From positions 62,001 through 126,000 of the forward strand of contig NZ_JADWMY010000002.1 of the NCBI RefSeq assembly GCF_015767275.1: a DNA stretch of 64,000 nucleotides. Direction: 5' to 3'. The translations under genes and the position numbers were made by a program. Under the pieces are notes generated by a model. That model saw only the letters and a list, made by a program, of their open reading frames with translations. It was not told where the DNA came from and did no database searches. Of the stretch, positions 43,924 through 55,742 are shown piece after piece (the stretch's first letter is position 1; each line of letters starts with the position of its first letter). The DNA comes from Herbaspirillum sp. AP02 (GTDB lineage: Bacteria > Pseudomonadota > Gammaproteobacteria > Burkholderiales > Burkholderiaceae_D).

Positions 43924-45477
43924 ATGGTGAGCCAGCAGCAAGATGGTCGCGCACTGCGGCCGGGACAGTATCTGATCAGCCGGACCAGCTCGGAGGGCAT
44001 CATCACCTATGCCAACCAGGCGTTCGCCGACGAGGTAGGCATCCCCATGCAGGAGCTGGTGGGCATGCCCTATACGCGCCTGATCGATCCGGACGTGCCG
44101 GCCGAAGCCGTCAAGGACATGCGTCGTACCACGATCGAGCAGGGACGCCGGTGGGCAGGACTGACCTGCATCCGGGGCAGCGATGGGCAGCGCATCTGGG
44201 CCATGACCAATGTCTCGCTGGTGCGGGAAGGCGGGCGCGTGATCGGATCGACCTCGGTGCGCACCCATGCGCCAGCGGAGCAGGTCGGCTTCGCCGCTGC
44301 CATGTTGCGGCGCTTCAGGGAGCGGCGCGCCCGTGGCTGGACCGTGCGCGGTGGCCAGTTCCTGCGCACCGGTCTGCCGGGGATGGTGCAGCGGCTGTGG
44401 CGACCGGGGCTGCTCAAGCGGATCGTGTTGTGGCAGGCCTTGCCGTCGGCGAGCGCACTGGCAGCCGGCCTGCTGTGGTCCGCAGCAAGCCGGGTGCCGG
44501 CACTGGTCATGCTGGTGGTGACGTTGGCCATGCTGGTGCTGGGTAGTCTCTGGCAGCGACGACAGTTGATGCAGCCGCTGGAGCAGGCGACCGACTTTGC
44601 ATATCGGATGGCTGCCGGTGATCTCGATGCGCCCCTTGATCAGACCGCCCAGCCACATGCCGCCGATCTGGTACGAGCGCTTCTGCTGATGAGGAGCAGC
44701 CTGGTCAGCCTGATCGGCGAAGTCGGTCGTGATGTGCATGGCGTGACGCGGGCCTGTTCGGACATCGCAGCCGGCAACATGGACCTGTCCCAGCGCACCG
44801 AGAGCCAGGCATCGTCGCTGCAGGAGATTGCCTCCAGCATGGAGGAACTGGCCGCCACCATCCAGAACAATGCCGATCACGCCGTCTCTGCGGCGGCCAA
44901 TGCGGTGGCGGCTGCAGATGTGGCGCAACGCGGTGGGCAGGCCTTCGATCGTATCGTTCAGACCATGCAGGCCATGGCCGACGATGCCGCGCAGATCGGC
45001 CAGATCGTCAAGGTGGTCGAGGCCATCGCCTTCCAGACCAATATCCTGGCGCTCAATGCTGCGGTGGAGGCAGCCCGCGCCGGTGAGAACGGACGCGGCT
45101 TTGCGGTGGTGGCCAGCGAGGTACGTACGCTGGCCCAGCGCAGCACCACGGCGGCACGCGAAATCGCCGAGCTGATCACCGCATCGCTACGCAGCGTGAG
45201 CGATGGACAGAGGCAGGTGAAGACCTCGGCGACCACGATCACGGAGGTTGTCTCATCCATCGGTGGCGTGAGCGGCCTGATCGACGAGATCTCCCGCGCC
45301 AGCATCGAGCAGCGCGAGGGCGTGCAGCAGGTGGCGGCGGCATTGTCTTCGCTGGATCGCATTACCCAGCAGAATGCGGCGTTGGTGGAGCAGGCTGCGG
45401 CCTCGTCGGCGTCGTTGGTGGAGCAGGCCGGGGCGGTGAAGCTGTCGATGGGCGTATTTCGTCTGGCTGCGGTCTGA
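43924..45477 (+). CDS. Aer-like chemoreceptor with N-terminal PAS domain
   Basis: A 517-residue redox/energy-taxis type receptor. An Aer-type PAS domain occupies residues 10-110 (EGIITYANQAFADEVG, then MPYTRLIDPDVPAEAV and IWAMTNVSLVREGGRVIGS); such PAS domains bind FAD and sense respiration. A hydrophobic anchor lies at about 165-205, then HAMP and a signalling domain whose tip is [20 protein letters not shown]. No periplasmic domain. AAGGAGGGGG precedes the ATG at 43924 (a GTG three bases on is possible). Its promoter shares the operator of the Rieske operon, so it is probably made only when the substrate is used, guiding cells by metabolic output. XdhC follows 16 bases after its stop. Confidence 0.9.
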   Translation: MVSQQQDGRALRPGQYLISRTSSEGIITYANQAFADEVGIPMQELVGMPYTRLIDPDVPAEAVKDMRRTTIEQGRRWAGLTCIRGSDGQRIWAMTNVSLVREGGRVIGSTSVRTHAPAEQVGFAAAMLRRFRERRARGWTVRGGQFLRTGLPGMVQRLWRPGLLKRIVLWQALPSASALAAGLLWSAASRVPALVMLVVTLAMLVLGSLWQRRQLMQPLEQATDFAYRMAAGDLDAPLDQTAQPHAADLVRALLLMRSSLVSLIGEVGRDVHGVTRACSDIAAGNMDLSQRTESQASSLQEIASSMEELAATIQNNADHAVSAAANAVAAADVAQRGGQAFDRIVQTMQAMADDAAQIGQIVKVVEAIAFQTNILALNAAVEAARAGENGRGFAVVASEVRTLAQRSTTAAREIAELITASLRSVSDGQRQVKTSATTITEVVSSIGGVSGLIDEISRASIEQREGVQQVAAALSSLDRITQQNAALVEQAAASSASLVEQAGAVKLSMGVFRLAAV

Positions 45478-45493
45478 GGCAGGGCGGGCGGAC

Positions 45494-46468
45494 ATGGAAA
45501 GCCTGGATCTGGAGGTCTTGCGCACGGCCCGCGACTGGCGGGGGCAAGGACATCAAGTACAACTGTTCACGGTCGCGCGCACCTGGGGCAGCGCGCCCCG
45601 CAGTCCCGGGGCGATGCTGGCCATCCGGGACGATGGTCGCGTGGTGGGATCGGTCTCCGGCGGATGCGTCGAGGATGATCTGATCGAGCGCGTGCGTCAG
45701 GAGGGGGCGACGTCTGTGCGCCCCGCTGTTCTGGAATATGGCACCACGCGGGAGCAGGCCGCACGTTTTGGCTTGCCCTGTGGCGGAACCCTGGTCCTGG
45801 TACGCGAATCGCTGCCGGGCTCCGGCTGGCTCGACGACGTGCTGGAGGTCACCGCCGCGCAGGGGCGCATCCGGCGCCAGCTCGATCTGGCCAGCGGCCT
45901 GTCCCGCTGCACGCGGCTGGGCCATGCCGACGGTGCCTTGCGCCGGCCAGTGCTGGCGCAGCCCGACTTCACCGTATGCTACGGTCCGCGCTGGCGCCTC
46001 TTGATCATCGGCGCCGGACAGCTGTCACAGGCGCTGGCCAGGATGGCGCTGATGCTCGACTACGAGGTGCTGGTCTGCGATCCCCGCGAGGAGTATGCGG
46101 CGGGCTGGCATATCGCCGGTACCCGGCTGGTCGCCGGCATGCCCGATGAGGTGGTGCTGGAGATGAAGCCCGATTCCCACACCGCCATCGTGGCGCTGAC
46201 CCACGATCCCAAGCTGGATGACATGGCATTGCTGGAGGCGCTGACTTCTTCGTCCTTCTATGTCGGCGCCCTGGGTTCGCGTGCCAGCAGCCAGCGCCGT
46301 CGCGAGCGGCTGGCCTTGTTCGATCTCGGCGCGGTGCAGATTGCGCGGCTGCATGCGCCGATCGGTCTGCCCATCGATAGTCATAGGCCGGCTGAAATCG
46401 CCGTCTCCATCCTGGCGCAGATGACAGCCGTCAGGAATGCTGCGGGTCTATCCGGCGGTGACGGCTGA
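45494..46468 (+). CDS. XdhC/CoxI family molybdenum-cofactor maturase
   Basis: A 324-residue XdhC-type chaperone that inserts sulfurated Mo cofactor into hydroxylases. The N-terminal domain has TVARTWGSAPRSPGAMLAI and VSGGCVEDDLIERV; the C-terminal Rossmann part has LLIIGAGQLSQALARMA and ALTHDPKLDD, then YVGALGSRAS. It directly follows the chemoreceptor and presumably serves the CoxMSL-type enzyme at 38266-42066, which would place its expression under the same promoter. No CoxD/E/F genes are present. Confidence 0.9.
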   Translation: MESLDLEVLRTARDWRGQGHQVQLFTVARTWGSAPRSPGAMLAIRDDGRVVGSVSGGCVEDDLIERVRQEGATSVRPAVLEYGTTREQAARFGLPCGGTLVLVRESLPGSGWLDDVLEVTAAQGRIRRQLDLASGLSRCTRLGHADGALRRPVLAQPDFTVCYGPRWRLLIIGAGQLSQALARMALMLDYEVLVCDPREEYAAGWHIAGTRLVAGMPDEVVLEMKPDSHTAIVALTHDPKLDDMALLEALTSSSFYVGALGSRASSQRRRERLALFDLGAVQIARLHAPIGLPIDSHRPAEIAVSILAQMTAVRNAAGLSGGDG

Positions 46469-46498
46469 GGGCAGGCAAGCGAGGGAAGGCAACTGAGG

Positions 46499-46534
46499 GC
46501 GGGTGACCGATGATAGATGCCGTCGGTCACCCGC
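46499..46534. terminator. Bidirectional hairpin between convergent genes
   Basis: GCGGGTGACCGA and TCGGTCACCCGC pair perfectly over 12 bp with a 12-base loop, between the XdhC stop (46468) and the Cache-CheW stop (46553). No T run on either side. Confidence 0.5.
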
Positions 46535-46552
46535 TGCTATCCACCACTCGCC

Positions 46553-49123
46553 TCAGGATGCGGCCAGGTAGGCCTCCTTGCGCGGCCCGAAGAAATTCAT
46601 GACGATGCGCTCCACATCCACCACCTGGATGGTGTCGCCAGGCTTGGCGGTCCGGATCAGGTTGCCGATGTAATTGACGCCACCGCCGAACATGATCAGC
46701 GGCGCATCGATGTGGCTCTCGCCGAATTCCAGTACGTCATGCAGACCATCGACCAGCAGTCCGACCAGGCGGCCGGCATGGCGCACGATGACGATTTCGC
46801 GGCTGTCGGTCGTGGTCGATGCGGTCGACAGCAACAGCTGGCGCATGTCTACCACCGGCACGAACACCGATTTCGCCGCGCCCCCTTCGTGATAGTCCAG
46901 CGCGCCCGCCAGGACCGGTTTGAAGGTGGAGGTGGAAAGCATGCGCGAGGCTTCGATGGCTTCGATCACGTTGCCGGCCGGCAGTGCGAAGACAGCGCCG
47001 TCGATGGTGATGGTGGCGAATTCGCGCAGCTTGCCGCCGCTGCTGGCGACTTCGATATCGGTGCCGTCCAGCGCACGCACGGCGTCGCTCTGTTGGCCGA
47101 TGGGCGTGAAGACCATGGCAATCACGTCGTTGACGTAATCGTCGCTGTTCTTGTACTCGCGGTAGCCGAATGAGGTGGTGTGGCCGACCACCATGTAGTG
47201 GCCGTCATGGATGCGGATTTCGGCTGCGCTGCTGCCGTTGGCACTGCTGCTGGTGGCCGCGCCCAGCGGCAGTACGCTGCCGGGTGCGTAATCCTGGTGG
47301 GTGCTGCAGATGACCCGCCCCTGGCGGTCGGTATAGGCGGCGAAGGCGCCTTCCTGCTCGGGCAGGGCAGAGCCCAGCATGTTGGCGAACTCGGGCGTGG
47401 CGTCAAACACGATGGCGATGCCGCCGACCGGCGGACCACTGCGCTCAGGGTGGAAGATGGCCGCGCTGTAGAGATAGGTGGCGGCACCATCGTAGAGTGC
47501 CGTCGCTTCGAAGGGCGACACGCAGTACTGACTTGGATCGCTCAGTCGCATCGTATTGCGCAGCAGCTGTTCGTCCACTCTCAGGCCGCCGCCGGAGGCG
47601 CCGGGATCGCTGTCTTCGCTGTCTTCGGCCAGGGGCTTGCTCATCGCGACGATGCTGCCGTGGCTGTCGAACACCACCAGCCTGGTGTAGACGGTATAGA
47701 GCGCATTGATGGAGACCAGGATTTTCTGGAGCTCGGCCAGTTCGGCGGGCCGGCGCGTTTCCTGGGCCAGCAGCTGGCGCAGGCGCGGGGTCAGTGCCCA
47801 CCAGCGGCAATCGTTGGCGCGCTCGTAGAGGTTGCGGTCCATGATGTCGACCATCAGGCGCGAGATGTACTGCAGGTCCTGCAGGCTCGACGACAGCGCG
47901 GTGGCATACAGGTCCAGGATGGATTCGCGGAAGACTTCGTTGGTCTCGTCACCGGTCTGACTGATTTCCTGCAGGATGGCCTTGAGCCGCAGCAGGTCGC
48001 CGGCATCGCCCGAGGCCATGATCTTGCCGTTCCACACCACGCGCCGCAGCGAGTGGTTGATGGAGTCGGCCAGCAGCGTGACGTCGTGCAGGGGTGGGCA
48101 GAAGGAGCGGGCATGTGACATCACGCCGGACAGCAGTTCTGCGTCGTATTGCGAGAGCATGTCCTGGCCGGGCTGGCGGAAGGCCACATCGCAGGCCACC
48201 ATCACATGGCCATACCAGCCCGGGCCGCTATAACCCTGGTAATTGCGCGCGGCGCAGGTACGCGCCAGGTAGTCGCGCCCGGCATGCGTCACCAGCTGGT
48301 AGGGGCCTTCCAGCGCCAGCGGCACGGTGCGCCCAACCGGCACGTGTTCGGCATCGCTGCTGGCGATGACGCGTCCGTCCTGGTCCAGCATGAGCATGAC
48401 GCTGCGGTCGTTGGGCTTGCGCAGTCCGCCGAAGACGTCGTCCATCTCCACCGCCACCGGGAAGCACAGGCACAGCACGCCGATGGTCTTGCCATCCTCG
48501 GGGTTGACGATCTTGTGAGAGTAGATCAGCGAGCGTTCGCTGCCGCCGCGCAGATCGGTGACGGCAAAGGTCTCCAGATAACCGTTGGCGGCCAGGGTAC
48601 GCGCTACCAGCGGGTCGCGGGATTGCGTGACGGTATTGGCAGGGTCGAGATTGGCCAGCACCTGTCCCTGCGGATCGAGAACGAAGATCTCGTCATAGAC
48701 CGTGTACTTTTGCCGGTAGGCATCGAGTCGCGCCACGATCTGGTGGCGCTCGCCGTCCGGTCCGGCCAGGATGAACTGGCGGATGGCCTCGTCCATGGCC
48801 AGGAAGCCGACATCGGCGGTGCGCTCGAACAGGTTGCGGACCACGATGTCGATGATGACCCGGGCCTTGAAATCGAACTCCTGCACCACTTTCGACACGT
48901 TCTGTTGCACCAGATTGGCGATGAGCCTCTTTTCCAACTGGTTGAAGCCCTCGCGCGTCACCTTGATGGTGGGCAGGATGCTCTTGGCTTCGGTGGGACA
49001 TACCATCTTGGCGGTCGATTCGATCAGGCGCCAGGCAACGCTGAGCTCCCTGAGCGAACGTTCGCAGTCGACGACGGCAGGCATGTGCCGCAAAAATTCT
49101 TCGGTCTGTTGATTGTCATGCAT
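46553..49123 (-). CDS. Soluble Cache-CheW fusion protein
   Basis: An 856-residue protein without signal peptide or evident transmembrane helix. Two similar sensor segments can be seen: one around residues 75-320 (ARVIIDIVVRNLFERTADVG, DEIFVLDPQGQVLANLD) and one around 390-670 (MVDIMDRNLYERANDCRWW, RLVVFDSHGSIVAMSK), each with Cache-like features. The last 150 residues are a CheW-like domain (FATITIDGAVFALPAGNVIE, VFVPVVDMRQLL, GLLVDGLHDVLEF). This would couple an intracellular signal straight to the CheA array. The start ATG at 49123 has a weak ribosome site. Upstream lies an 11-bp-period repeat array. Confidence 0.82.
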   Translation of the reverse strand: MHDNQQTEEFLRHMPAVVDCERSLRELSVAWRLIESTAKMVCPTEAKSILPTIKVTREGFNQLEKRLIANLVQQNVSKVVQEFDFKARVIIDIVVRNLFERTADVGFLAMDEAIRQFILAGPDGERHQIVARLDAYRQKYTVYDEIFVLDPQGQVLANLDPANTVTQSRDPLVARTLAANGYLETFAVTDLRGGSERSLIYSHKIVNPEDGKTIGVLCLCFPVAVEMDDVFGGLRKPNDRSVMLMLDQDGRVIASSDAEHVPVGRTVPLALEGPYQLVTHAGRDYLARTCAARNYQGYSGPGWYGHVMVACDVAFRQPGQDMLSQYDAELLSGVMSHARSFCPPLHDVTLLADSINHSLRRVVWNGKIMASGDAGDLLRLKAILQEISQTGDETNEVFRESILDLYATALSSSLQDLQYISRLMVDIMDRNLYERANDCRWWALTPRLRQLLAQETRRPAELAELQKILVSINALYTVYTRLVVFDSHGSIVAMSKPLAEDSEDSDPGASGGGLRVDEQLLRNTMRLSDPSQYCVSPFEATALYDGAATYLYSAAIFHPERSGPPVGGIAIVFDATPEFANMLGSALPEQEGAFAAYTDRQGRVICSTHQDYAPGSVLPLGAATSSSANGSSAAEIRIHDGHYMVVGHTTSFGYREYKNSDDYVNDVIAMVFTPIGQQSDAVRALDGTDIEVASSGGKLREFATITIDGAVFALPAGNVIEAIEASRMLSTSTFKPVLAGALDYHEGGAAKSVFVPVVDMRQLLLSTASTTTDSREIVIVRHAGRLVGLLVDGLHDVLEFGESHIDAPLIMFGGGVNYIGNLIRTAKPGDTIQVVDVERIVMNFFGPRKEAYLAAS

Positions 49124-49243
49124 GATCTTGTGAATTACTAGTTGAAACCCCCATTGGCACTAAGCAAGTAGCGCGCCAATGAGAACGCTTTTCACCTGGC
49201 CGAAAGGATGTTCCCGCGCATCGAGACAGGCGCATGATGGGCA

Positions 49244-49281
49244 TGTGACAAACATGTGACCGGCGCGTGACAGGGGCGTAA
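49244..49281 (-). promoter_or_regulatory. Four direct repeats with 11-bp period (Pho-box-like)
   Basis: GTGAC at 49244, 49255 and 49266 and GTAAC at 49277, spaced exactly 11 bases. On the minus strand this reads CTGTCAC-GCGC-CGGTCAC-ATGT-TTGTCAC, the 7+4 layout of PhoB/OmpR-family sites. It lies 120 bases upstream of the Cache-CheW start codon. Confidence 0.55.
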
Positions 49282-49365
49282 CAGCTTGCAGTTCGGCAAC
49301 CCTATCGTGGGCAGTGACAGCGCCTGCCATTCGGCCGTGCCATGGTTGCGCTGTGTGCGATTTTT

Positions 49366-49390
49366 CCTACGTTGGCGTAGGCCATTTTTT
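49366..49390 (+). terminator. Terminator-like hairpin in intergenic region
   Basis: CCTACG-TTGG-CGTAGG followed, after CCA, by six T. It reads in the plus direction, where no gene ends, so it may close a short untranslated transcript or attenuate the CheY-like gene. Confidence 0.4.
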
Positions 49391-49490
49391 GCGAGTTTTG
49401 AGTCATTCCCTGATCCCGGCGGCGCCGATAGCGCTTCATAATCATGACCGACGCCCACCTCGGGCGCAGTACTCGAGAGCGGACTCATCC

Positions 49491-49868
49491 ATGCAACGAA
49501 CGGAAATTGCCCGCACCGTCCTGGTAGTGGAAGACAACACCGATGTCCGCGCACTTTTTTGCGAAGTGTTGCGGACCGAGGGCTATGTGGTCCTGGAGGC
49601 TGCCAACGGCGCGCAGGCCTATCATCTGTTGCTCCAGCAGCAGCAGCGGGTAGATGTCGTCCTGACCGACCTGCGCATGCCGGTCATGGACGGGCTGGCC
49701 CTGGCGACAAAACTCAAATCCCACGAGCAGCTGGCGGCCATACCCGTGGTGCTGCTGAGCGCCACACCGATGAAGAACGCGTGGCAGGCACGCGAAAACT
49801 TTGCGGCGCTGCTCACCAAGCCTTGCGCCTTCACCTTGTTGCTTTCCACCATTGAGGCGGTCCTGTAG
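49491..49868 (+). CDS. Single-domain response regulator (CheY-like)
   Basis: A 125-residue receiver domain with no output domain. Asp15 in VVEDN, phospho-acceptor Asp60 in LTDLRMPVMDG, the Ser/Thr switch in VVLLSAT and Lys in LLTKP are in place. The ATG at 49491 starts just before the fold; the frame to 49314 has no support. It lies between the Cache-CheW fusion and a histidine kinase transcribed in the same direction 189 bases later, so either a chemotaxis or a phosphorelay role is possible. Confidence 0.88.
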   Translation: MQRTEIARTVLVVEDNTDVRALFCEVLRTEGYVVLEAANGAQAYHLLLQQQQRVDVVLTDLRMPVMDGLALATKLKSHEQLAAIPVVLLSATPMKNAWQARENFAALLTKPCAFTLLLSTIEAVL

Positions 49869-49978
49869 AGGAACAGGCGGGCCGGATGTGCCAGTTGCAT
49901 CAGGGCAAGGCTGAGTCCCGTAGAAGCCGCCTGGCGCGCGCGGTCGAGTGTTTTTGTCGGGAATTTTTCTGCTCATCA

Positions 49979-50003
49979 GGAACAAGGCATTGGCTTATCC
50001 GTT
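49979..50003 (+). promoter_or_regulatory. Possible ECF-type promoter of the kinase gene
   Basis: GGAAC at 49979-49983 and CGTT at 50000-50003 with 16 bases between, the layout used by several extracytoplasmic or general-stress sigma factors, 55 bases before the kinase start. Short motifs, so weak evidence. Confidence 0.3.
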
Positions 50004-50057
50004 CTTATTTTTCTAAGCTCCATCCATTGGAAAGCTGATCCGGAGGAAAAACAAAAA

Positions 50058-51206
50058 ATGTCCAACAGACCTGTGCTGCGCTTGTCCGACTTCATCCGCT
50101 CCCGCATGGAGTTGATCCTGGAAGCCTGGGAGCAATTTGCCAAAACGATCACCCCGCCAGCCTTGACCATGGATTCGAAAGCATTGAGGAACCACGCCTC
50201 CGTCATGCTGCGCGCCATCGCCGATGACCTGGACAATACCCAGACCGAAGCCGAGGGCATCGTGAAATCGGAAGGGCGTGCGCCACGCACCGCCGATGAC
50301 ACCGCGGCCGAGACCCACGCCATTGCCAGGCTATTGTCGGGCTTCGATGTGGAGCAGCTTGCCTCCGAATACCGGGCCTTGCGCTCCAGTGTATTGCGGC
50401 TATGGGCGCGGGAATGGAAGGAAGGGTATGAAACCAACGTCGACGACATCACGCGTTTCAACGAGGCCATCGATCAGGCACTGGCCGAATCGCTGGCACG
50501 CTATACCAAACTGTTCGAACAGTCGCGCACCCTGTTCCTGGCGATCCTGGGTCACGATCTGCGCAATCCGCTGGGTGCGACCATCCAGGGGGCGCAGATA
50601 TTGCTGCTGGCGGACGACATCAACGATCAGCATCGCAAGATCGCTGCCCGCATCTACAACAGCGGCCATCGCATGAGCAAGCTCGTCAGCGACCTGCTCG
50701 ACTACACCCGGACCCATCTCGGTGCCGGCCTGCCGCTGGACATCAAGTCCGCCAACATGGGCGAAATCGCTCGACGCGTGATAGATGAAATCGGTAGCGC
50801 CCACCCGGATCGGGAAATCGCATTGCAGAGTTCGGGAAAGCTCGACGGCCAATGGGATCCGGGGCGTATTGCGCAGGCCCTGTCAAATCTGCTCGGTAAC
50901 GCCATACAACATGGCCTTCCTGCCGAGCGCATCGTGATAGCGATCGATGCTGGCGAGGAGGAAGTGGTGGTCTCCGTCACCAACCGGGGACCGGTGATTC
51001 CAGAGGAGCAACTCCAGGCGATCTTCGAGCCGCTGGTGCGTCTGGTGGCCTCCGACAGCAGGGAGGGGGATCGGCCCGGCAGCATGGGGCTGGGTCTCTA
51101 CATCGTACGGGAGGTGGCGATCGCACACGGGGGCTCTGCCACGGCCAGTTCATCGGCTGCCCAGGGCACGACTTTTACCATTCGCCTGCCTCGCCATCGT
51201 CGGTAG
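50058..51206 (+). CDS. Histidine kinase with RsbRD-type N-terminal sensor
   Basis: A 382-residue soluble kinase. Residues 10-150 resemble the RsbRD N-terminal helical sensor (SRMELILEAWEQFAKTI, GFDVEQLASEYRALRSSVLRLW). HisKA follows with His166 in LGHDLRNPLG, then HATPase with NLLGNAIQHG and SMGLGLYIVREVA. GGAGGA precedes the ATG. RsbRD sensors are best known from stress signalling; with the downstream hydrophilin gene this suggests a stress-related locus (inference). A cognate regulator may be the CheY-like protein upstream. Confidence 0.88.
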   Translation: MSNRPVLRLSDFIRSRMELILEAWEQFAKTITPPALTMDSKALRNHASVMLRAIADDLDNTQTEAEGIVKSEGRAPRTADDTAAETHAIARLLSGFDVEQLASEYRALRSSVLRLWAREWKEGYETNVDDITRFNEAIDQALAESLARYTKLFEQSRTLFLAILGHDLRNPLGATIQGAQILLLADDINDQHRKIAARIYNSGHRMSKLVSDLLDYTRTHLGAGLPLDIKSANMGEIARRVIDEIGSAHPDREIALQSSGKLDGQWDPGRIAQALSNLLGNAIQHGLPAERIVIAIDAGEEEVVVSVTNRGPVIPEEQLQAIFEPLVRLVASDSREGDRPGSMGLGLYIVREVAIAHGGSATASSSAAQGTTFTIRLPRHRR

Positions 51207-51361
51207 CGGTTTTGCAAGCATTCGGATTTCGATGACGCCTCCGACAGCGAGCGCCTACGCCAGCACAAGCACTTGGCCGATACGCGAGAGCGTGGCGCAG
51301 ATTGATGATGCAGGTACTGCGCATGAGCGCAGCGTCATGCAATATCAACCAGGAGCGAAAC

Positions 51362-51664
51362 ATGTCGAACCAGAATCAAGGCGGAACCCGCGGCGGTTCC
51401 CACGAGCAGCATGTGCAAGCCGGTCAGCAAGGCCACAAGAACGACCAGCAGAACCAGAGCAGCAACCAGGCCGGCCAGCAACAAGGCGGCGGTACCCGTG
51501 GCGGTTCGAGCGAGCAGCCTGCGCAGGCTGGCCAGCAGAGTCACAAGAATGACCAGCAGAACCAGAGCAGCAGCGGTGCGGGTCAGCAGCACGGGAACTC
51601 CACGCGTGGCGACTCGCCTGAGCAACAGGTGAAGACCGGCCAGCAAAGCAACAAGAACAGCTAA
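51362..51664 (+). CDS. Hydrophilin-like repeat protein, 100 residues
   Basis: A very hydrophilic Gln/Gly/Asn/Ser-rich protein with almost no hydrophobic residue, built of three repeats of exactly 36 residues (108 bp): TRGGS at 9, TRGGS at 45, TRGDS at 81, each followed by an EQ...AGQQxHKND-like block. It looks like a distant relative of KGG/Con-10-type stress proteins such as YciG, but does not match that motif strictly. AGGAG precedes the ATG at 51362; the longer frame from 51302 is unsupported. Expected to be disordered and protective during desiccation or osmotic stress (inference). Confidence 0.8.
   Translation: MSNQNQGGTRGGSHEQHVQAGQQGHKNDQQNQSSNQAGQQQGGGTRGGSSEQPAQAGQQSHKNDQQNQSSSGAGQQHGNSTRGDSPEQQVKTGQQSNKNS
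51386..51664. repeat. 108-bp coding tandem repeat
   Basis: Repeat units begin at 51386, 51494 and 51602; the first two are close copies and the third is truncated and more diverged. The period is a multiple of three, keeping the reading frame. Confidence 0.8.
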
Positions 51665-51752
51665 GAAATTAGCTGAGGAAGATAGCCAGGAAGGTTCTGG
51701 GTTCTGGAATGTGACGTCAGATCGTGCGACGTTGCGAAATCGGTCTTCCCAG

Positions 51753-51793
51753 AAAAAAGCGGCGTCGCCTTCGAAGATCGAAGAGGACGCCGC
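51753..51793 (-). terminator. Terminator of the 5-oxoprolinase gene
   Basis: On the minus strand GCGGCGTC ... GACGCCGC (plus 51759-51793), with an inner CTTCG/CGAAG stem, is followed by six T (plus A run 51753-51758). It lies 134 bases past the stop codon. Confidence 0.8.
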
Positions 51794-51926
51794 AAAGAGA
51801 CACACTACCACCAGAAGTACTACTCACTACGGCACTACACGGTACTGCTCAGGTACTGCTTGCTGCGTTTTACAACCCACTGCTCCAACCCACCCGGTAC
51901 CCCCCTACTGCCTGCCAGGGCGGGCT

Positions 51927-55553
<3,627 letters not shown>

Positions 55554-55583
55554 GGACGCCCAACCTTTCTGAATTAACTTTAT

Positions 55584-55632
55584 TAGTGCAGTTTATTGAT
55601 GAATTATTGAGATAGTGCACTCAAACCGTGCG
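55584..55632. promoter_or_regulatory. NtrC-like enhancer site and TAGTGCA repeats
   Basis: TGCAC-TCAAACC-GTGC (55616-55631) matches the GCAC-N7-GTGC layout of NtrC sites. Direct TAGTGCA repeats lie at 55584-55590 and 55613-55619. The site is about 145 bases upstream of the start predicted from the sigma-54 promoter, a normal enhancer distance, and also within the minus-strand leader of the 5-oxoprolinase gene. Confidence 0.5.
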
Positions 55633-55742
55633 ATTGAATGCTGCTTCCTGAGTCGGCCAATCCCCGGCCGAAAATCAAAAAAAGGTCTGAAACCCTTGCT
55701 GTGACCGTGTTTCCCACCTTGTCCCCACTTGACTTCAAATTC

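Larger units (their letters stand above)
49124..49490. other. 367-base divergent intergenic region
   Basis: Between the Cache-CheW gene and the CheY-like gene. It contains the repeat array at 49244-49281 and the hairpin at 49366-49390; no coding frame is supported. Confidence 0.5.

Noticed and set aside
49244-49281. CRISPR-like or iteron array
   Set aside because: Only five conserved bases per 11-bp unit; the helical period fits a transcription-factor site better than a CRISPR repeat or replication iteron.
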